A DNA stretch of 64,000 nt from HK1 sp965220535 (GTDB taxonomy: Bacteria; Pseudomonadota; Gammaproteobacteria; HK1). The position numbers and the translations under genes are program-made. Positions 37,714 to 46,510 of this stretch are shown here, piece after piece. Under the pieces are notes generated by a model. That model made no database searches, had not been told where the DNA came from, and saw only the letters and a program-made list of their open reading frames with translations. Each line of letters opens with the position of its first letter. Within the stretch, counting starts at the first letter, position 1. The stretch covers positions 3,472,001-3,536,000 of the forward strand of contig OZ244833.1 of the NCBI GenBank assembly GCA_965220535.1, given 5' to 3'.

Positions 37714-38519
37714 ATCGGGCGACGAAGCCCGGCGAGGAGCCGTTGAGCGTCGTCAACCCGACGGGCGCCGGTCGCTACCTGATCGTGTGCGAGCACGCCT
37801 CGAACCATATCCCGTCTCGCTACGACGATCTCGGCCTCGGCGAAGACGCCCGTACCTCCCATATCGCTTGGGACATCGGAGCCGGCGCCCTCGCCGAGGC
37901 TCTTTGCCGTCGACTCGACGCCCCGTTGATCCGCAGCGAGCTTTCCCGGTTGGTCTACGACTGCAATCGCCCGCCCGAGGCTCCCGATGCGATAATCGAG
38001 ACGAGCGATCGCCGGTCCATCCCCGGCAATTCCGCTCTCGACGATGAGCGACGCCGGGAGCGCAAGACCTCGGTCTACGACCCCTTTCGCTTTGCGATCT
38101 CGAAGGCCGCGCAATCGTGCAACGCCCGCTTCGGCCGGGATTGGGCGTTGGTAACGATCCACAGTTTCACGCCGGTCTATGGCGGGCGGCATCGCGATGT
38201 CGAGATCGGCATATTGCACGATCGCGATACCCGCCTCGCCGACGCCATGCTCGCATCCGCGGCCCATCGCGCGAAGTTCCTGACAAGGCGCAACGAACCC
38301 TACGGCCCCGACGATGGCGTCACCCACACCATCGAGGTTCACGGCATCGCCAACGGCGTGGCCAACGTCATGGTCGAAGTGCGCAACGATCTGCTCGGCG
38401 GTCCCGAAGCGATCGCATCCATCGCCGACCTGCTTGCCGATTGGCTCGAAGCGGCGATGGCTTCCTTGCGAGCGCACGCCGCCTCGGAAGGGGAAGGAGA
38501 AGGAGAAGCGAAACGATGA
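37671..38519 (+). CDS. N-formylglutamate amidohydrolase-family protein
   Basis: A 282-residue FGase-family hydrolase. LIVCEHASNHIPSRYDDLGL, SELSRLVYDCNRPP, VTIHSFTPVYGGRHRDVEIG and VEVRNDLL are the usual segments. The classic role is release of formate from N-formyl-L-glutamate at the end of histidine breakdown; paralogues beside TRAP transporters act on related N-acyl amino acids. Its stop overlaps the dctQ-like ATG (ATGA), so it is translationally coupled to the transporter. The first 15 residues are a repeat (see 37669-37713), and the C-terminus is Glu/Gly-rich. Confidence 0.88.
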   Translation: MSFQAMSSQAISSQDRATKPGEEPLSVVNPTGAGRYLIVCEHASNHIPSRYDDLGLGEDARTSHIAWDIGAGALAEALCRRLDAPLIRSELSRLVYDCNRPPEAPDAIIETSDRRSIPGNSALDDERRRERKTSVYDPFRFAISKAAQSCNARFGRDWALVTIHSFTPVYGGRHRDVEIGILHDRDTRLADAMLASAAHRAKFLTRRNEPYGPDDGVTHTIEVHGIANGVANVMVEVRNDLLGGPEAIASIADLLADWLEAAMASLRAHAASEGEGEGEAKR

Positions 38520-39130
38520 TCGCGATCCTGCGCCGCTATGTGCGCGTCGTCGATGCCATGAATTACCGCATCGGTCGTTTCGTGATGTACGGCATCTTCG
38601 CGATGATCGGGATCCTGCTGTGGTCCTCGTTCACGAAGATCGCGAGCGTCCCCTCGTTGTGGACGCTCGAGGCCGCGCAGTTCGCGATCATCGCCTATTT
38701 CTTTATCGGCGGTCCTTATGCCATCCAGATGGGCTCCCACGTCCGCATGGACCTTTTCTACGAGCGTTTGTCTATGCGCAAGAAGGCCTTTTTGGATAGC
38801 GTCACCGTGCTCGGCCTGCTGGTCTATCTGGCGGTGCTGCTATGGGGCGCGATCGGCTCGACCGCTTATTCGCTCGGCTATTTCGGCTCCGAGCCCTTTC
38901 GCTTTTTCGCCGGCCTCGCGCTCGGGAGCGAGGAGGTGGGAACGCTCGAGCGCAGCCGCACGATCTGGCGCCCCTATCTGTGGCCGATCAAGGCGGTGAT
39001 GTGCGTCGGCACCGTGCTGATGCTCTTGCAGGCGCTTTCGGAACTCTCCAAGGATATCCTGCGGCTTCGGGGCGAAGAGTTCGAAGAGGGGATCGAGAAG
39101 AAGGGGATCCAAGAGAGAGTCGAGGCATGA
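38516..39130 (+). CDS. TRAP transporter small permease (DctQ)
   Basis: A 204-residue inner-membrane protein with four helices (YGIFAMIGILLWSSF, FAIIAYFFIGGPYAIQMG, LGLLVYLAVLLWGAIG, AVMCVGTVLMLLQAL). GSHVRMDLFYERLS is the conserved DctQ loop. It docks with DctM to form the transporter. Overlaps the FGase stop and the DctM start by 4 bp each. Confidence 0.92.
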   Translation: MIAILRRYVRVVDAMNYRIGRFVMYGIFAMIGILLWSSFTKIASVPSLWTLEAAQFAIIAYFFIGGPYAIQMGSHVRMDLFYERLSMRKKAFLDSVTVLGLLVYLAVLLWGAIGSTAYSLGYFGSEPFRFFAGLALGSEEVGTLERSRTIWRPYLWPIKAVMCVGTVLMLLQALSELSKDILRLRGEEFEEGIEKKGIQERVEA

Positions 39131-40452
39131 GCTACGAAGCCATCGCCTTGCTGATGTTCGCATCGATGATGGTGCTTTTGTTCACCGGGCAACGCGTCTT
39201 CGGCGCCATCGGTTTCGTTGCGGTCATCGCCGCGCTCGCCCTGTGGGGGGATCGCGGCGGCTTCGACTTGGCCTTCGCCCAAGCCATCAAGGTCATGCGT
39301 TGGTACCCGCTGCTGACCGTTCCGATGTTCGTCTTCATGGGCTATGTGCTCTCGGAGAGCGGCATCGCCGACGATCTCTACCGGATGTTCCATGTCTGGA
39401 TGGGCGGGCTCCGCGGCGGGCTCGCCATCGGGACCATCGGGTTGATGGTGCTGATCTCCGCGATGAACGGCCTTTCGGTCGCGGGTATGGCGATCGGAGC
39501 GACCATCGCCCTTCCCGAACTCTTGAGGCGCGGCTACGACAAGCGAATGGTGACCGGCGTCATCCAAGCGGGAAGTTCGCTCGGTATCCTCGTTCCGCCC
39601 TCGGTCGTTTTGGTTCTCTATGCGATGATCGCGCGCCAACCCGTCGGTCAGCTCTGGCTTGCGGGGGTCGTTCCCGGCCTGATGATGGCAGCGCTCTTCA
39701 TCGTTTATATCTGGCTCCGCTGCCGCATCGAGCCTGCGCTCGGCCCCGTGCTTTCGAAAGACGAGCGCGCCATGCCGAGGGCGGAGAAATACCGGCTCCT
39801 TCTTTCCGGCCTGCTGCCCCTGTTCATCTTCTTCTCGATGATGATCCCTTTCGTCAACGGCTGGACTTCTTTGGTCGAAAGCTCGGCCATCGGCGCACTC
39901 GCGGCATTGGCCGTCGCCACCGCCAAGCGCCGCATGACTTGGCGGGTATTCGAAACTTCGGTGCGCAACACCCTCGGCATCACCTGCATGTTCTTGTGGA
40001 TCATCCTCGCCGCGCTCGCTTTCGGTGCCGTCTTCGACGGGCTAGGTGCGGTCAAGGCCATCGAAGGGCTGTTTACGGAGAGACTCGGCTTGTCGCCCTT
40101 CATGATCCTCATCCTGATGCAGCTCAGTTTCATCGTCATGGGGACTTTTTTGGACGATACGGCCATGCTGGTGATCGTCGCCCCGCTATATATTCCCTTG
40201 GTCGGGGCCTTGGGTTTCGATCTGATCTGGTACGGAGTGCTCTACACGATCACCACGCAGATCGCCTACATGACGCCGCCTTTCGGATATAACCTCTTCT
40301 TGATGCGCGCCATGTCGCCTCCGGAAATCGGCATCAAGGATATCTATCGCTCGATCATCCCCTTCGTAGCCGTCATGATCTTGGGGTTGACCCTCGTGAC
40401 GATTTTCCCCGAGATCGTGCTGTGGCTGCCTGACTACATCTATGCAAAATAA
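39127..40452 (+). CDS. TRAP transporter large permease (DctM)
   Basis: A 441-residue, roughly 12-helix protein that carries out Na+-driven import of a solute delivered by DctP. VPMFVFMGYVLSESGI, SLGILVPPSVVLVLYAMI (the LIPPS-type hairpin), LLPLFIFFSMMIPF and GTFLDDTAMLVIVAPLY match the family. It follows dctQ with an ATGA overlap and precedes dctP by 72 bp. Confidence 0.95.
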   Translation: MSYEAIALLMFASMMVLLFTGQRVFGAIGFVAVIAALALWGDRGGFDLAFAQAIKVMRWYPLLTVPMFVFMGYVLSESGIADDLYRMFHVWMGGLRGGLAIGTIGLMVLISAMNGLSVAGMAIGATIALPELLRRGYDKRMVTGVIQAGSSLGILVPPSVVLVLYAMIARQPVGQLWLAGVVPGLMMAALFIVYIWLRCRIEPALGPVLSKDERAMPRAEKYRLLLSGLLPLFIFFSMMIPFVNGWTSLVESSAIGALAALAVATAKRRMTWRVFETSVRNTLGITCMFLWIILAALAFGAVFDGLGAVKAIEGLFTERLGLSPFMILILMQLSFIVMGTFLDDTAMLVIVAPLYIPLVGALGFDLIWYGVLYTITTQIAYMTPPFGYNLFLMRAMSPPEIGIKDIYRSIIPFVAVMILGLTLVTIFPEIVLWLPDYIYAK

Positions 40453-40524
40453 GCCGCCGCAACCCCGCGGCGAATCCCTTGTCCAACCACTTTTGTCCAA
40501 CCACTTCATGGAAAAAGGAGCAGG

Positions 40525-41562
40525 ATGATGACGACGAGACGCAATTTCATCAAGGGCGCAGCCATCGCTGGAGCGGCCACCGGTCTTTCCGCACCGGCGA
40601 TTGCCCAGTCGACGATCAAATGGCGCATGCAAACGTATGCCGGAGCCGCGCTGGCCGAGCATGTCGTGAAACCGGCGATCGACACCTTCAACAAGATCGC
40701 CGGCGATCGGATGCAGATCGAGCTCTTTTTCGCCGACCAACTCGTGCCGACCGGCGAACTCTTCCAAGCCATGCAGCGCGGAACGATCGACGCCGTTCAA
40801 TCCGACGACGACTCGATGGCCTCTCCCACGGAGGTCACCGTTTTCGGCGGCTATTTCCCCTTCGGCAGCCGCTACTCGCTCGACGTGCCGGTGCTTTTCA
40901 ACCAATACGGCTTAAAGGAGATCTGGGACGCCGAATATTCGCGGGTCGGCGTCAAGCATATTTCGGCGGGGGCGTGGGATCCTTGCCATTTCGCCACCAA
41001 GGATCCGATCAATACGCTTGCCGATCTGAAAGGCAAGCGGGTCTTCACCTTCCCCACCGCCGGTCGCTTCCTTGCCCAGTTCGGGGTGGTTCCGGTCACT
41101 TTGCCTTGGGAGGATATCGAGGTCGCCGTCCAAACCGGCGAACTCGACGGGATCGCATGGTCGGGGATTACGGAGGATTACACGGTCGGTTGGGCCGATG
41201 TGACCAATTATTTCCTGACCAATAACATCTCCGGTGCTTGGATCGGCCATTTCTTCGCCAATATGGAACGCTGGAACGAGTTGCCCGAAGACTTGAAGCA
41301 TCTCTTGATGGTGTGCATGGAGCAGAGCCACTACTACCGCCAGTGGTGGTATTGGGGCGGCGAGGCCAACTTGCGCGTCAACGGAACCAAGATGAAACTC
41401 ACGACCATCCCCGACGAGGAGTGGGCTCAGGTCGAAGCCGCAGCGGTGACTTTCTGGGACGAAATCGCCAAGGAATCGCCGACGAAGGCGAAGGTCGTCG
41501 AGATCTTCCGCAAATACAACGCGGATATGCAAAAAGCCGGTCGCCCCTATCGCTACGGCTGA
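40525..41562 (+). CDS. TRAP transporter solute-binding protein (DctP), Tat-exported
   Basis: A 345-residue periplasmic binding protein. The N-terminus TTRRNFIKGAAIAGAATG is a twin-arginine signal ending near APAIAQ. The mature part has TRAP features (LKGKRVFTFPTAGRFLAQFG, MQRGTIDAVQ, the Arg-containing clamp). WRMQTYAGA at the start of the mature protein and the Trp/Tyr-rich C-terminus resemble 2-oxoacid or mannitol-type TRAP proteins. Ligand not predictable. A 76-bp internal piece reappears unchanged at 42721. Confidence 0.93.
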   Translation: MMTTRRNFIKGAAIAGAATGLSAPAIAQSTIKWRMQTYAGAALAEHVVKPAIDTFNKIAGDRMQIELFFADQLVPTGELFQAMQRGTIDAVQSDDDSMASPTEVTVFGGYFPFGSRYSLDVPVLFNQYGLKEIWDAEYSRVGVKHISAGAWDPCHFATKDPINTLADLKGKRVFTFPTAGRFLAQFGVVPVTLPWEDIEVAVQTGELDGIAWSGITEDYTVGWADVTNYFLTNNISGAWIGHFFANMERWNELPEDLKHLLMVCMEQSHYYRQWWYWGGEANLRVNGTKMKLTTIPDEEWAQVEAAAVTFWDEIAKESPTKAKVVEIFRKYNADMQKAGRPYRYG

Positions 41563-41589
41563 TCGTCCGCCCGATCCGCAATCCGCAAG

Positions 41590-41617
41590 GGCGGGAGCGT
41601 CGTCCGGCGCTCCCGCC
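41590..41617 (+). terminator. Rho-independent terminator after dctP
   Basis: GGCGGGAGCG pairs exactly with CGCTCCCGCC over an 8-base loop, followed by TGTTTGCC. It closes the FGase-dctQMP operon. Confidence 0.75.
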
Positions 41618-42134
41618 TGTTTGCCTGTATTTCGATAACCGCGCTCCTTCGAGAGCGGGGGAGAAGACGACCCTTTCGGGAAGCGATCCGAGCCTTCGAT
41701 GGCATCCGCAGAATCGATCGTCGTTCGTTGCCGACGATCTCTGCATTTCGGTATCTTGAACTCGTTGCGGCATTTTTTAATTTCGTGATGCGGATACCGA
41801 ATTCATCGCTGCGAGAACGTCCTCGGCACATAAGATTCTTCGTCGAGACTCGCACAGGCTTTTGCAATCGCTCGCAGACCCAAAAAGTGATTTTTGCGAG
41901 GACGGAAGGGAAAGCGAGCACTAAGATCGAAGCGAACGGATTCTATAATGGAGCTTGTCTTCGTGCTCGCGTGCTCGATCGGCGATATCGCTATCGACAA
42001 GATTCGCTTTTGCCGACTCACCGCCAAAGCGTTTTTCCTCGCAAGAGGAACACGAGATGAATCGATCCGAGATTTTTTGTCATCGAGAAAATCCTCTTTC
42101 TGATTTTTTTCCCGAAGAAGAAGGGTGCGGGACG

Positions 42135-42617
42135 ATGAACATAGCCAGGATTTTCATCGGGGCAATTTCCGGCATCGCTACAGGCATAACCTTCATAGCC
42201 ATTGCGGAGCCTATCGACAAAACGGGCTTCGGTGAGATCCTTGCCGATCATCCGACGATCGAGATGATTTGGAATGCGGTTATGTGCTTGGCAGTGCTCT
42301 CGGTCATGAAGATAGTCGTTAACAGTCGGTCTTTTACTTGGCGTTCTGTGTGGTGCTTTGTTGGCTTTATATGTGTTCTTGGCATATTGGACTCGGTCCT
42401 CGATGCGAGTGTTTATGAGAGTAGTTATGAGATGCTTTACACTTTGGTTATTGTTGTTGCCCTTGCAGGATACTTTGAGACAATCAGAAAGAAACCGTCG
42501 GAAGGGGAGTCGGAAGAGGAGGATGACTCTTGGGGGTATTACGGGATAGTCGCTGCCACGTATGCTGTCGTTTATGCTGTCGTCAGCGTGTTGATCGTTC
42601 TGATTTCAAATATGTGA
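42135..42617 (+). CDS. Small membrane protein, copy 1 of tandem paralogues
   Basis: A 160-residue protein with four predicted membrane helices (IFIGAISGIATGITFIAI, MIWNAVMCLAVLSVMKIVV, WCFVGFICVLGILDSVL, LYTLVIVVALAGYF), a KKPSEGE charged cytoplasmic stretch and a fifth hydrophobic end (VVYAVVSVLIVLIS). No family recognised. The ATG at 42135 follows GGGTGCGGG and aligns with the start of copy 2 at 42869. Composition is AT-richer than the TRAP genes. Confidence 0.7.
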   Translation: MNIARIFIGAISGIATGITFIAIAEPIDKTGFGEILADHPTIEMIWNAVMCLAVLSVMKIVVNSRSFTWRSVWCFVGFICVLGILDSVLDASVYESSYEMLYTLVIVVALAGYFETIRKKPSEGESEEEDDSWGYYGIVAATYAVVYAVVSVLIVLISNM

Positions 42618-42720
42618 TAATCAACGGGCGGGGCTTTGAGGCAAAGAGCGAAGGTGGGTCGGGATCGGTAGGCTTGGCATCTGCTCGGAGCGATAGGTAG
42701 TTTTCGGTTGTTAGGTGGTC

Positions 42721-42796
42721 TTGGGGCGGCGAGGCCAACTTGCGCGTCAACGGAACCAAGATGAAACTCACGACCATCCCCGACGAGGAGTGGGCT
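42721..42796 (+). repeat. Exact 76-bp copy of an internal dctP fragment
   Basis: Bases 42721-42796 are identical by eye to 41352-41427 inside the TRAP binding-protein gene, then diverge at both ends. It lies between the two paralogous membrane-protein genes, in frame with the second, so an extended start at ATG 42740 is possible. Confidence 0.95.
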
Positions 42797-42868
42797 GTCG
42801 CGGGCGGGGATTTTCTGTCCTTGAGAAAATTGTCTTTCGGATTCCTTCTCTTGGAAGAGGAGTGCAGA

Positions 42869-43330
42869 ATGATGGGTATAACTAAGATTTTCATCGGCAT
42901 GATTGCCGTTTTAGTCACAGCCGTAGCCCTCATAGTCATCACGATATCTATCAAGAAAACGGGTTGGGGTGAGATTCTTGACGTTCCGATGATCGATCTG
43001 ATTTGGGGTGCGGCTGTGGGCTTGATAATGCTCTCGGTCATGAAGATAGTTGTCAATAATCGGTTTTTTACTTGGCCCTTTGTGTGGTCTTTTGTCGGCT
43101 TCGTATTTGTTCTTGACGTGTTGCAATTGGCCCTTGGTATGAGCGATGAAGAAGAGTTTTACGGTGTAGTTATTGCCTTTGTCCTTGGAGGGTGCTTCAA
43201 GACATTCAGAAAGAAACCGTCGGAGGAGGAATATGACTCATGGGAGTATTACTCGAAAATCTTGGGACAATTCACCGCCCTTTACGGTACTGTCAGCGTG
43301 CTGATCGTATTGGTTTCGGCATTGCGATAA
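42869..43330 (+). CDS. Small membrane protein, copy 2 of tandem paralogues
   Basis: A 153-residue paralogue of the gene at 42135, sharing KIFIGMI, LSVMKIVVN, FTWPFVWSFVGFVFVLD, RKKPSEEE and the ending TVSVLIVLVS. The sequence just past both stops (GATAATCAACGGGCGGG) is also shared, so the duplicated unit covers gene plus flank, about 730 bp. GGAAGAGGAG sits 8 bp before the doubled ATG. Function unknown. Confidence 0.7.
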   Translation: MMGITKIFIGMIAVLVTAVALIVITISIKKTGWGEILDVPMIDLIWGAAVGLIMLSVMKIVVNNRFFTWPFVWSFVGFVFVLDVLQLALGMSDEEEFYGVVIAFVLGGCFKTFRKKPSEEEYDSWEYYSKILGQFTALYGTVSVLIVLVSALR

Positions 43331-43630
43331 TCAACGGGCGGGACTTTGGGGTAGATAGGGTGAAGACTCTTTCGGCATCCGCTTGTTGCGATGGGTGGTT
43401 GCCTTCGGGATTCCGAGGAGGTCGAATTTTCTCTTTGTCCTTCTCTTTGCGAGCCCTAACCCTCCTATCCGAGATGTCGATCCCGCCCCGTCTTTGATAG
43501 AGTTTTTGGGTGGTGGTGCGGATGCTCTTGCATCTTGAGAACGGATCGAGGACGTAGCCGTTGCATCTTCGAATCCCATGAAGCGAAAAAACGGGTTTTT
43601 ATCCCGAACCGACGAATACAGGACCGAGTC

Positions 43631-44995
43631 ATGACCGGGTTGCTGACCTTCAAGCAGTTGCAGGCCGAGGCGAAAAAAGGCGCGATCGATACCGTTTTGG
43701 TTTGTATGGTCGACATGCAAGGGCGCCTGATGGGCAAGCGCTTCCATGTCTCCAACTTCATCGAAAGCGCGTATCGAGAGACCCATTGCTGCAATTATCT
43801 CCTTGCGACCGACTTGGAAATGGCGACGCCGGACGGCTATGCCTCGACGAGTTGGCGAGCCGGCTACGGCGACTATCTGATGAAGCCCGACCTCTCGACG
43901 CTTCGCCGCCTGCCTTGGCTCGAGGGCACGGCGATGGTGCTGTGCGATATCCTCGATCATCATACGCACGATGCCGTGCCGCACGCGCCAAGGCAGATCC
44001 TCAAGGTGCAGATCGCCCGCCTCGAGGCTGTAGGTTTCTCGCCGATGATGGCGACGGAGATCGAGTTTTTTCTCTTTCGTCGATCCCTCGACGAGATTCG
44101 TCGTTCCGGCTATCGCGATCTGGAGCCGATCAGCGGCTACAACGAGGACTACCATATCTTCCAGACCACCAAGGAAGAGCATGTGATGCGCCCGTTGCGC
44201 AATCACCTCCATGCCGCCGGCATCCCGGTCGAGAACTCGAAAGGCGAGGCGGAAGCCGGTCAAGAAGAGTTGAATATCCGTTATGCCGATGCTTTGGCCT
44301 GCGCCGACCATCACACTATCGCCAAGCATGCGACCAAGGAGATCGCTTGGCAGCAAGGGCACGCGGCGACCTTTCTGCCGAAGTGGCATCATGATCGTGT
44401 CGGCAGCGCGAGCCATATCCATACCTCGCTTGCGTGCGAGGCCGAGAACGCCTTTCACGATTCCTCCCGGGAATATGCGATGTCGCAGACGATGTGCCAT
44501 TTCCTTGCCGGGATCATCGCTTATGCGCGCGATTGCACTTGGTTCTTCGCTCCTTATGTCAATTCCTATAAACGCTTCGCCAAAGGCACCTTTGCGCCGA
44601 CGAAGACGGCTTGGTCGGTGGATAATCGCACGGCCGGTTTCCGGCTATGCGGGGCAAATACATCGTCTGTGCGGATCGAATGCCGAATTCCCGGGGCGGA
44701 TTTCAATCCCTATCTCGGGCAGGCCGCTCTATTGGCCGCAGGTCTTGAGGGTATCGAGCAGCAACTCGAACTCATGCCTCCGACAACGGGCGATATTTAC
44801 GACAACCCGGAGGTGCCGGATATCCCCGGCACCCTGCGCGAGGCGATCGACACGCTCTATGGATCGAAAGCGCTGCGCCGCGCGATGGGCGATGATGTCA
44901 TCGACCACTACGTGCGCTGCGCTTCGTGGGAGCAGGAGGAATTCGATCGGGTCGTAACCGATTGGGAAGTCGCCCGAGGGTTTGAAAAAGCATAG
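43631..44995 (+). CDS. Glutamine synthetase-like ligase (PuuA/GlnA-type)
   Basis: A 454-residue GS-fold enzyme. Signatures: MATEIEFFLF (metal Glu), ENSKGEAEAGQEELNIRYADA, the SHIHTSL motif, NSYKRFAKGTFAPT (ATP/glutamate site), then VRIECRIPGADFNPYL. It lacks the length and loops of housekeeping GlnA and looks like the gamma-glutamyl-amine ligases such as PuuA or GlnA4. Acting near an N-acyl amino acid hydrolase and a TRAP importer, it may help use an imported amine. The substrate is inferred only from context. Confidence 0.88.
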   Translation: MTGLLTFKQLQAEAKKGAIDTVLVCMVDMQGRLMGKRFHVSNFIESAYRETHCCNYLLATDLEMATPDGYASTSWRAGYGDYLMKPDLSTLRRLPWLEGTAMVLCDILDHHTHDAVPHAPRQILKVQIARLEAVGFSPMMATEIEFFLFRRSLDEIRRSGYRDLEPISGYNEDYHIFQTTKEEHVMRPLRNHLHAAGIPVENSKGEAEAGQEELNIRYADALACADHHTIAKHATKEIAWQQGHAATFLPKWHHDRVGSASHIHTSLACEAENAFHDSSREYAMSQTMCHFLAGIIAYARDCTWFFAPYVNSYKRFAKGTFAPTKTAWSVDNRTAGFRLCGANTSSVRIECRIPGADFNPYLGQAALLAAGLEGIEQQLELMPPTTGDIYDNPEVPDIPGTLREAIDTLYGSKALRRAMGDDVIDHYVRCASWEQEEFDRVVTDWEVARGFEKA

Positions 44996-45014
44996 AAAGA
45001 AATAACGTTTTCGA

Positions 45015-45049
45015 ACCGATATTTTTTATCTTCTTGGATCGGTGGTTTT
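45015..45049 (+). terminator. Weak terminator after the GS-like gene
   Basis: ACCGAT pairs with ATCGGT over a 17-base loop, followed by GGTTTT, about 20 bp past the stop. Confidence 0.3.
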
Positions 45050-45400
45050 CGTCCAAATCCGACGGGAGTTTCTATCATTCAGTGCTGAGTAAAATCCGGC
45101 GTCCTAGGGTTATCAAAATAAATTCGAGCGTATCCCTGAATTTTGTCGATTGCGTCGCGCTTTGAGCGCGCTTGGCGAGCGGGGTCCATGGTGGATGATC
45201 GGCTGGCGATCTTTATAGTCATTCGACTCATCGAGTGCTTGTTGCCATTCATCGATGGTATCGAATGCTCGGACTCCCCGGTGCGGATTGCCTTACGAAT
45301 GCGTGCGAAAGCGGGAACGCTTATCGCTTTATAGATCCTTTGCATCGATTCCAAAGAAGGGGTATAGAAGAGAATATCGAAATGTCACCGCGAGAAGGAA

Positions 45401-45466
45401 GTGGCTACCACCGGAGCCGTTCGCATCGAAAAGATGCAATTCGATGCGAACGAGGATGATAGCCAC
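45401..45466. other. 66-nt imperfect palindrome beside the AbiE toxin
   Basis: GTGGCTA at the left end pairs with TAGCCAC at the right, and inside GTTCGCATCGAA pairs exactly with TTCGATGCGAAC around AAGATGCAA. It lies 12 bp beyond the 3' end of the toxin gene and could serve as a terminator, RNA stability element or relic transposon end. The stretch from 45050 to 45400 holds no convincing gene. Confidence 0.7.
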
Positions 45467-45478
45467 GTCTTCGTTGAT

Positions 45479-46510
45479 TCATGCATATTCAAGCGCTATC
45501 CGGTTTGCTCGCTCCTCGATCTCGGCGCAGCGATCGATCAGCACGTCGAAAGTGTCGGGATTGTCATCGATAAAAAAACCGCTATCGACGGTATATTGAT
45601 AATCGGCTTCAAGAGACGAGCGCGCAGCGTCGGTCGGGACCATCCGCAGGTTTCCGTTGATGACATTGCTGTAGTCGATGAGTTCGCCATCGAATGCTTT
45701 CTTGCGGAAAAACATCGTATTGTGTTTGACCACCGATTCGGCAAGGGCTCGGTCGTGCAATGCGATATCCGCGATGCCCGCATTATCGAGGCGGACCAAA
45801 TCGTGCCAATGGCGCGCAAAGCGTTCCCCTCGTAGACGCTGCTCAAGACAAAAGACATGGACCGCCGCTGCCTTTTCCCAAAAGGTCCGTTCGGCATACA
45901 TGACCCGTGGTCTTGCCCTCGGGAGTACGGCCCCGCCAACGAAACCTTCCACGTCGCATTTCACATCCCGCAAGGTGGCGGGCTCGCCGGTCGAACGTGC
46001 GCCGAATTCCAAGAGAACGACCGGAGAAACATACAGAGAGTCCGAAGCGCTTGTTTCCTCGTAATCGATGAAGACCTTGTCGTCATCGGCACGCACTTTT
46101 GCGGGCAAACCTTGCTCGGCGATAGCCTCTTGCATATACGGCCGGACTTCGTTTTCGACCCATTCGGCCAAGCGACGACGGACTTCTTTCGACCAGCGTT
46201 TCTCTTGGCTGCGGTTATCCGGCAAGGCTTCGTCGTTATCGCCCACCAAATCAGGGGCGATTGTACGGATGTCGTAGGTGATATCGACATCCTCCGAAAA
46301 GCGTTTGATGATGTTGTAAGCCTTCGACAGCGATGTCCCGCCTTTGAATACGAGATGCTCGCCGAACGTAGATTCGAATAGAGTCTGCAATGACCAGACT
46401 ACCCAGACGTCTTTTTCGAGAAGACGAGCACGACGATTCAGATGCTTGGCTACTTGCTCGATGGCGTATCGCCGATCTTTGTACGGCAAAGACAGGAACA
46501 GGTCAGGCAT
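45479..46510 (-). CDS. abiEii: AbiEii-type nucleotidyltransferase toxin
   Basis: A 343-residue type IV toxin-antitoxin toxin. VFKGGTSLSKAYNIIKRFSE carries the GGS/T nucleotidyltransferase motif and EDVDI supplies the acidic pair. AbiEii-family toxins are GTP-binding nucleotidyltransferases and some modify tRNA 3' ends. The start at 46510 (MPDLFLSLPYKDRR) overlaps the stop of the nearest antitoxin gene by 8 bp, so the two are translationally coupled. It is the only toxin gene behind four antitoxin genes. Confidence 0.85.
   Translation of the reverse strand: MPDLFLSLPYKDRRYAIEQVAKHLNRRARLLEKDVWVVWSLQTLFESTFGEHLVFKGGTSLSKAYNIIKRFSEDVDITYDIRTIAPDLVGDNDEALPDNRSQEKRWSKEVRRRLAEWVENEVRPYMQEAIAEQGLPAKVRADDDKVFIDYEETSASDSLYVSPVVLLEFGARSTGEPATLRDVKCDVEGFVGGAVLPRARPRVMYAERTFWEKAAAVHVFCLEQRLRGERFARHWHDLVRLDNAGIADIALHDRALAESVVKHNTMFFRKKAFDGELIDYSNVINGNLRMVPTDAARSSLEADYQYTVDSGFFIDDNPDTFDVLIDRCAEIEERANRIALEYA

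Noticed and set aside
45079..45354. A 91-codon frame on the minus strand
   Set aside because: No ribosome site or motif. A second frame looks vaguely like a transposase tail (FDTIDEWQQAL), but too weak to call.
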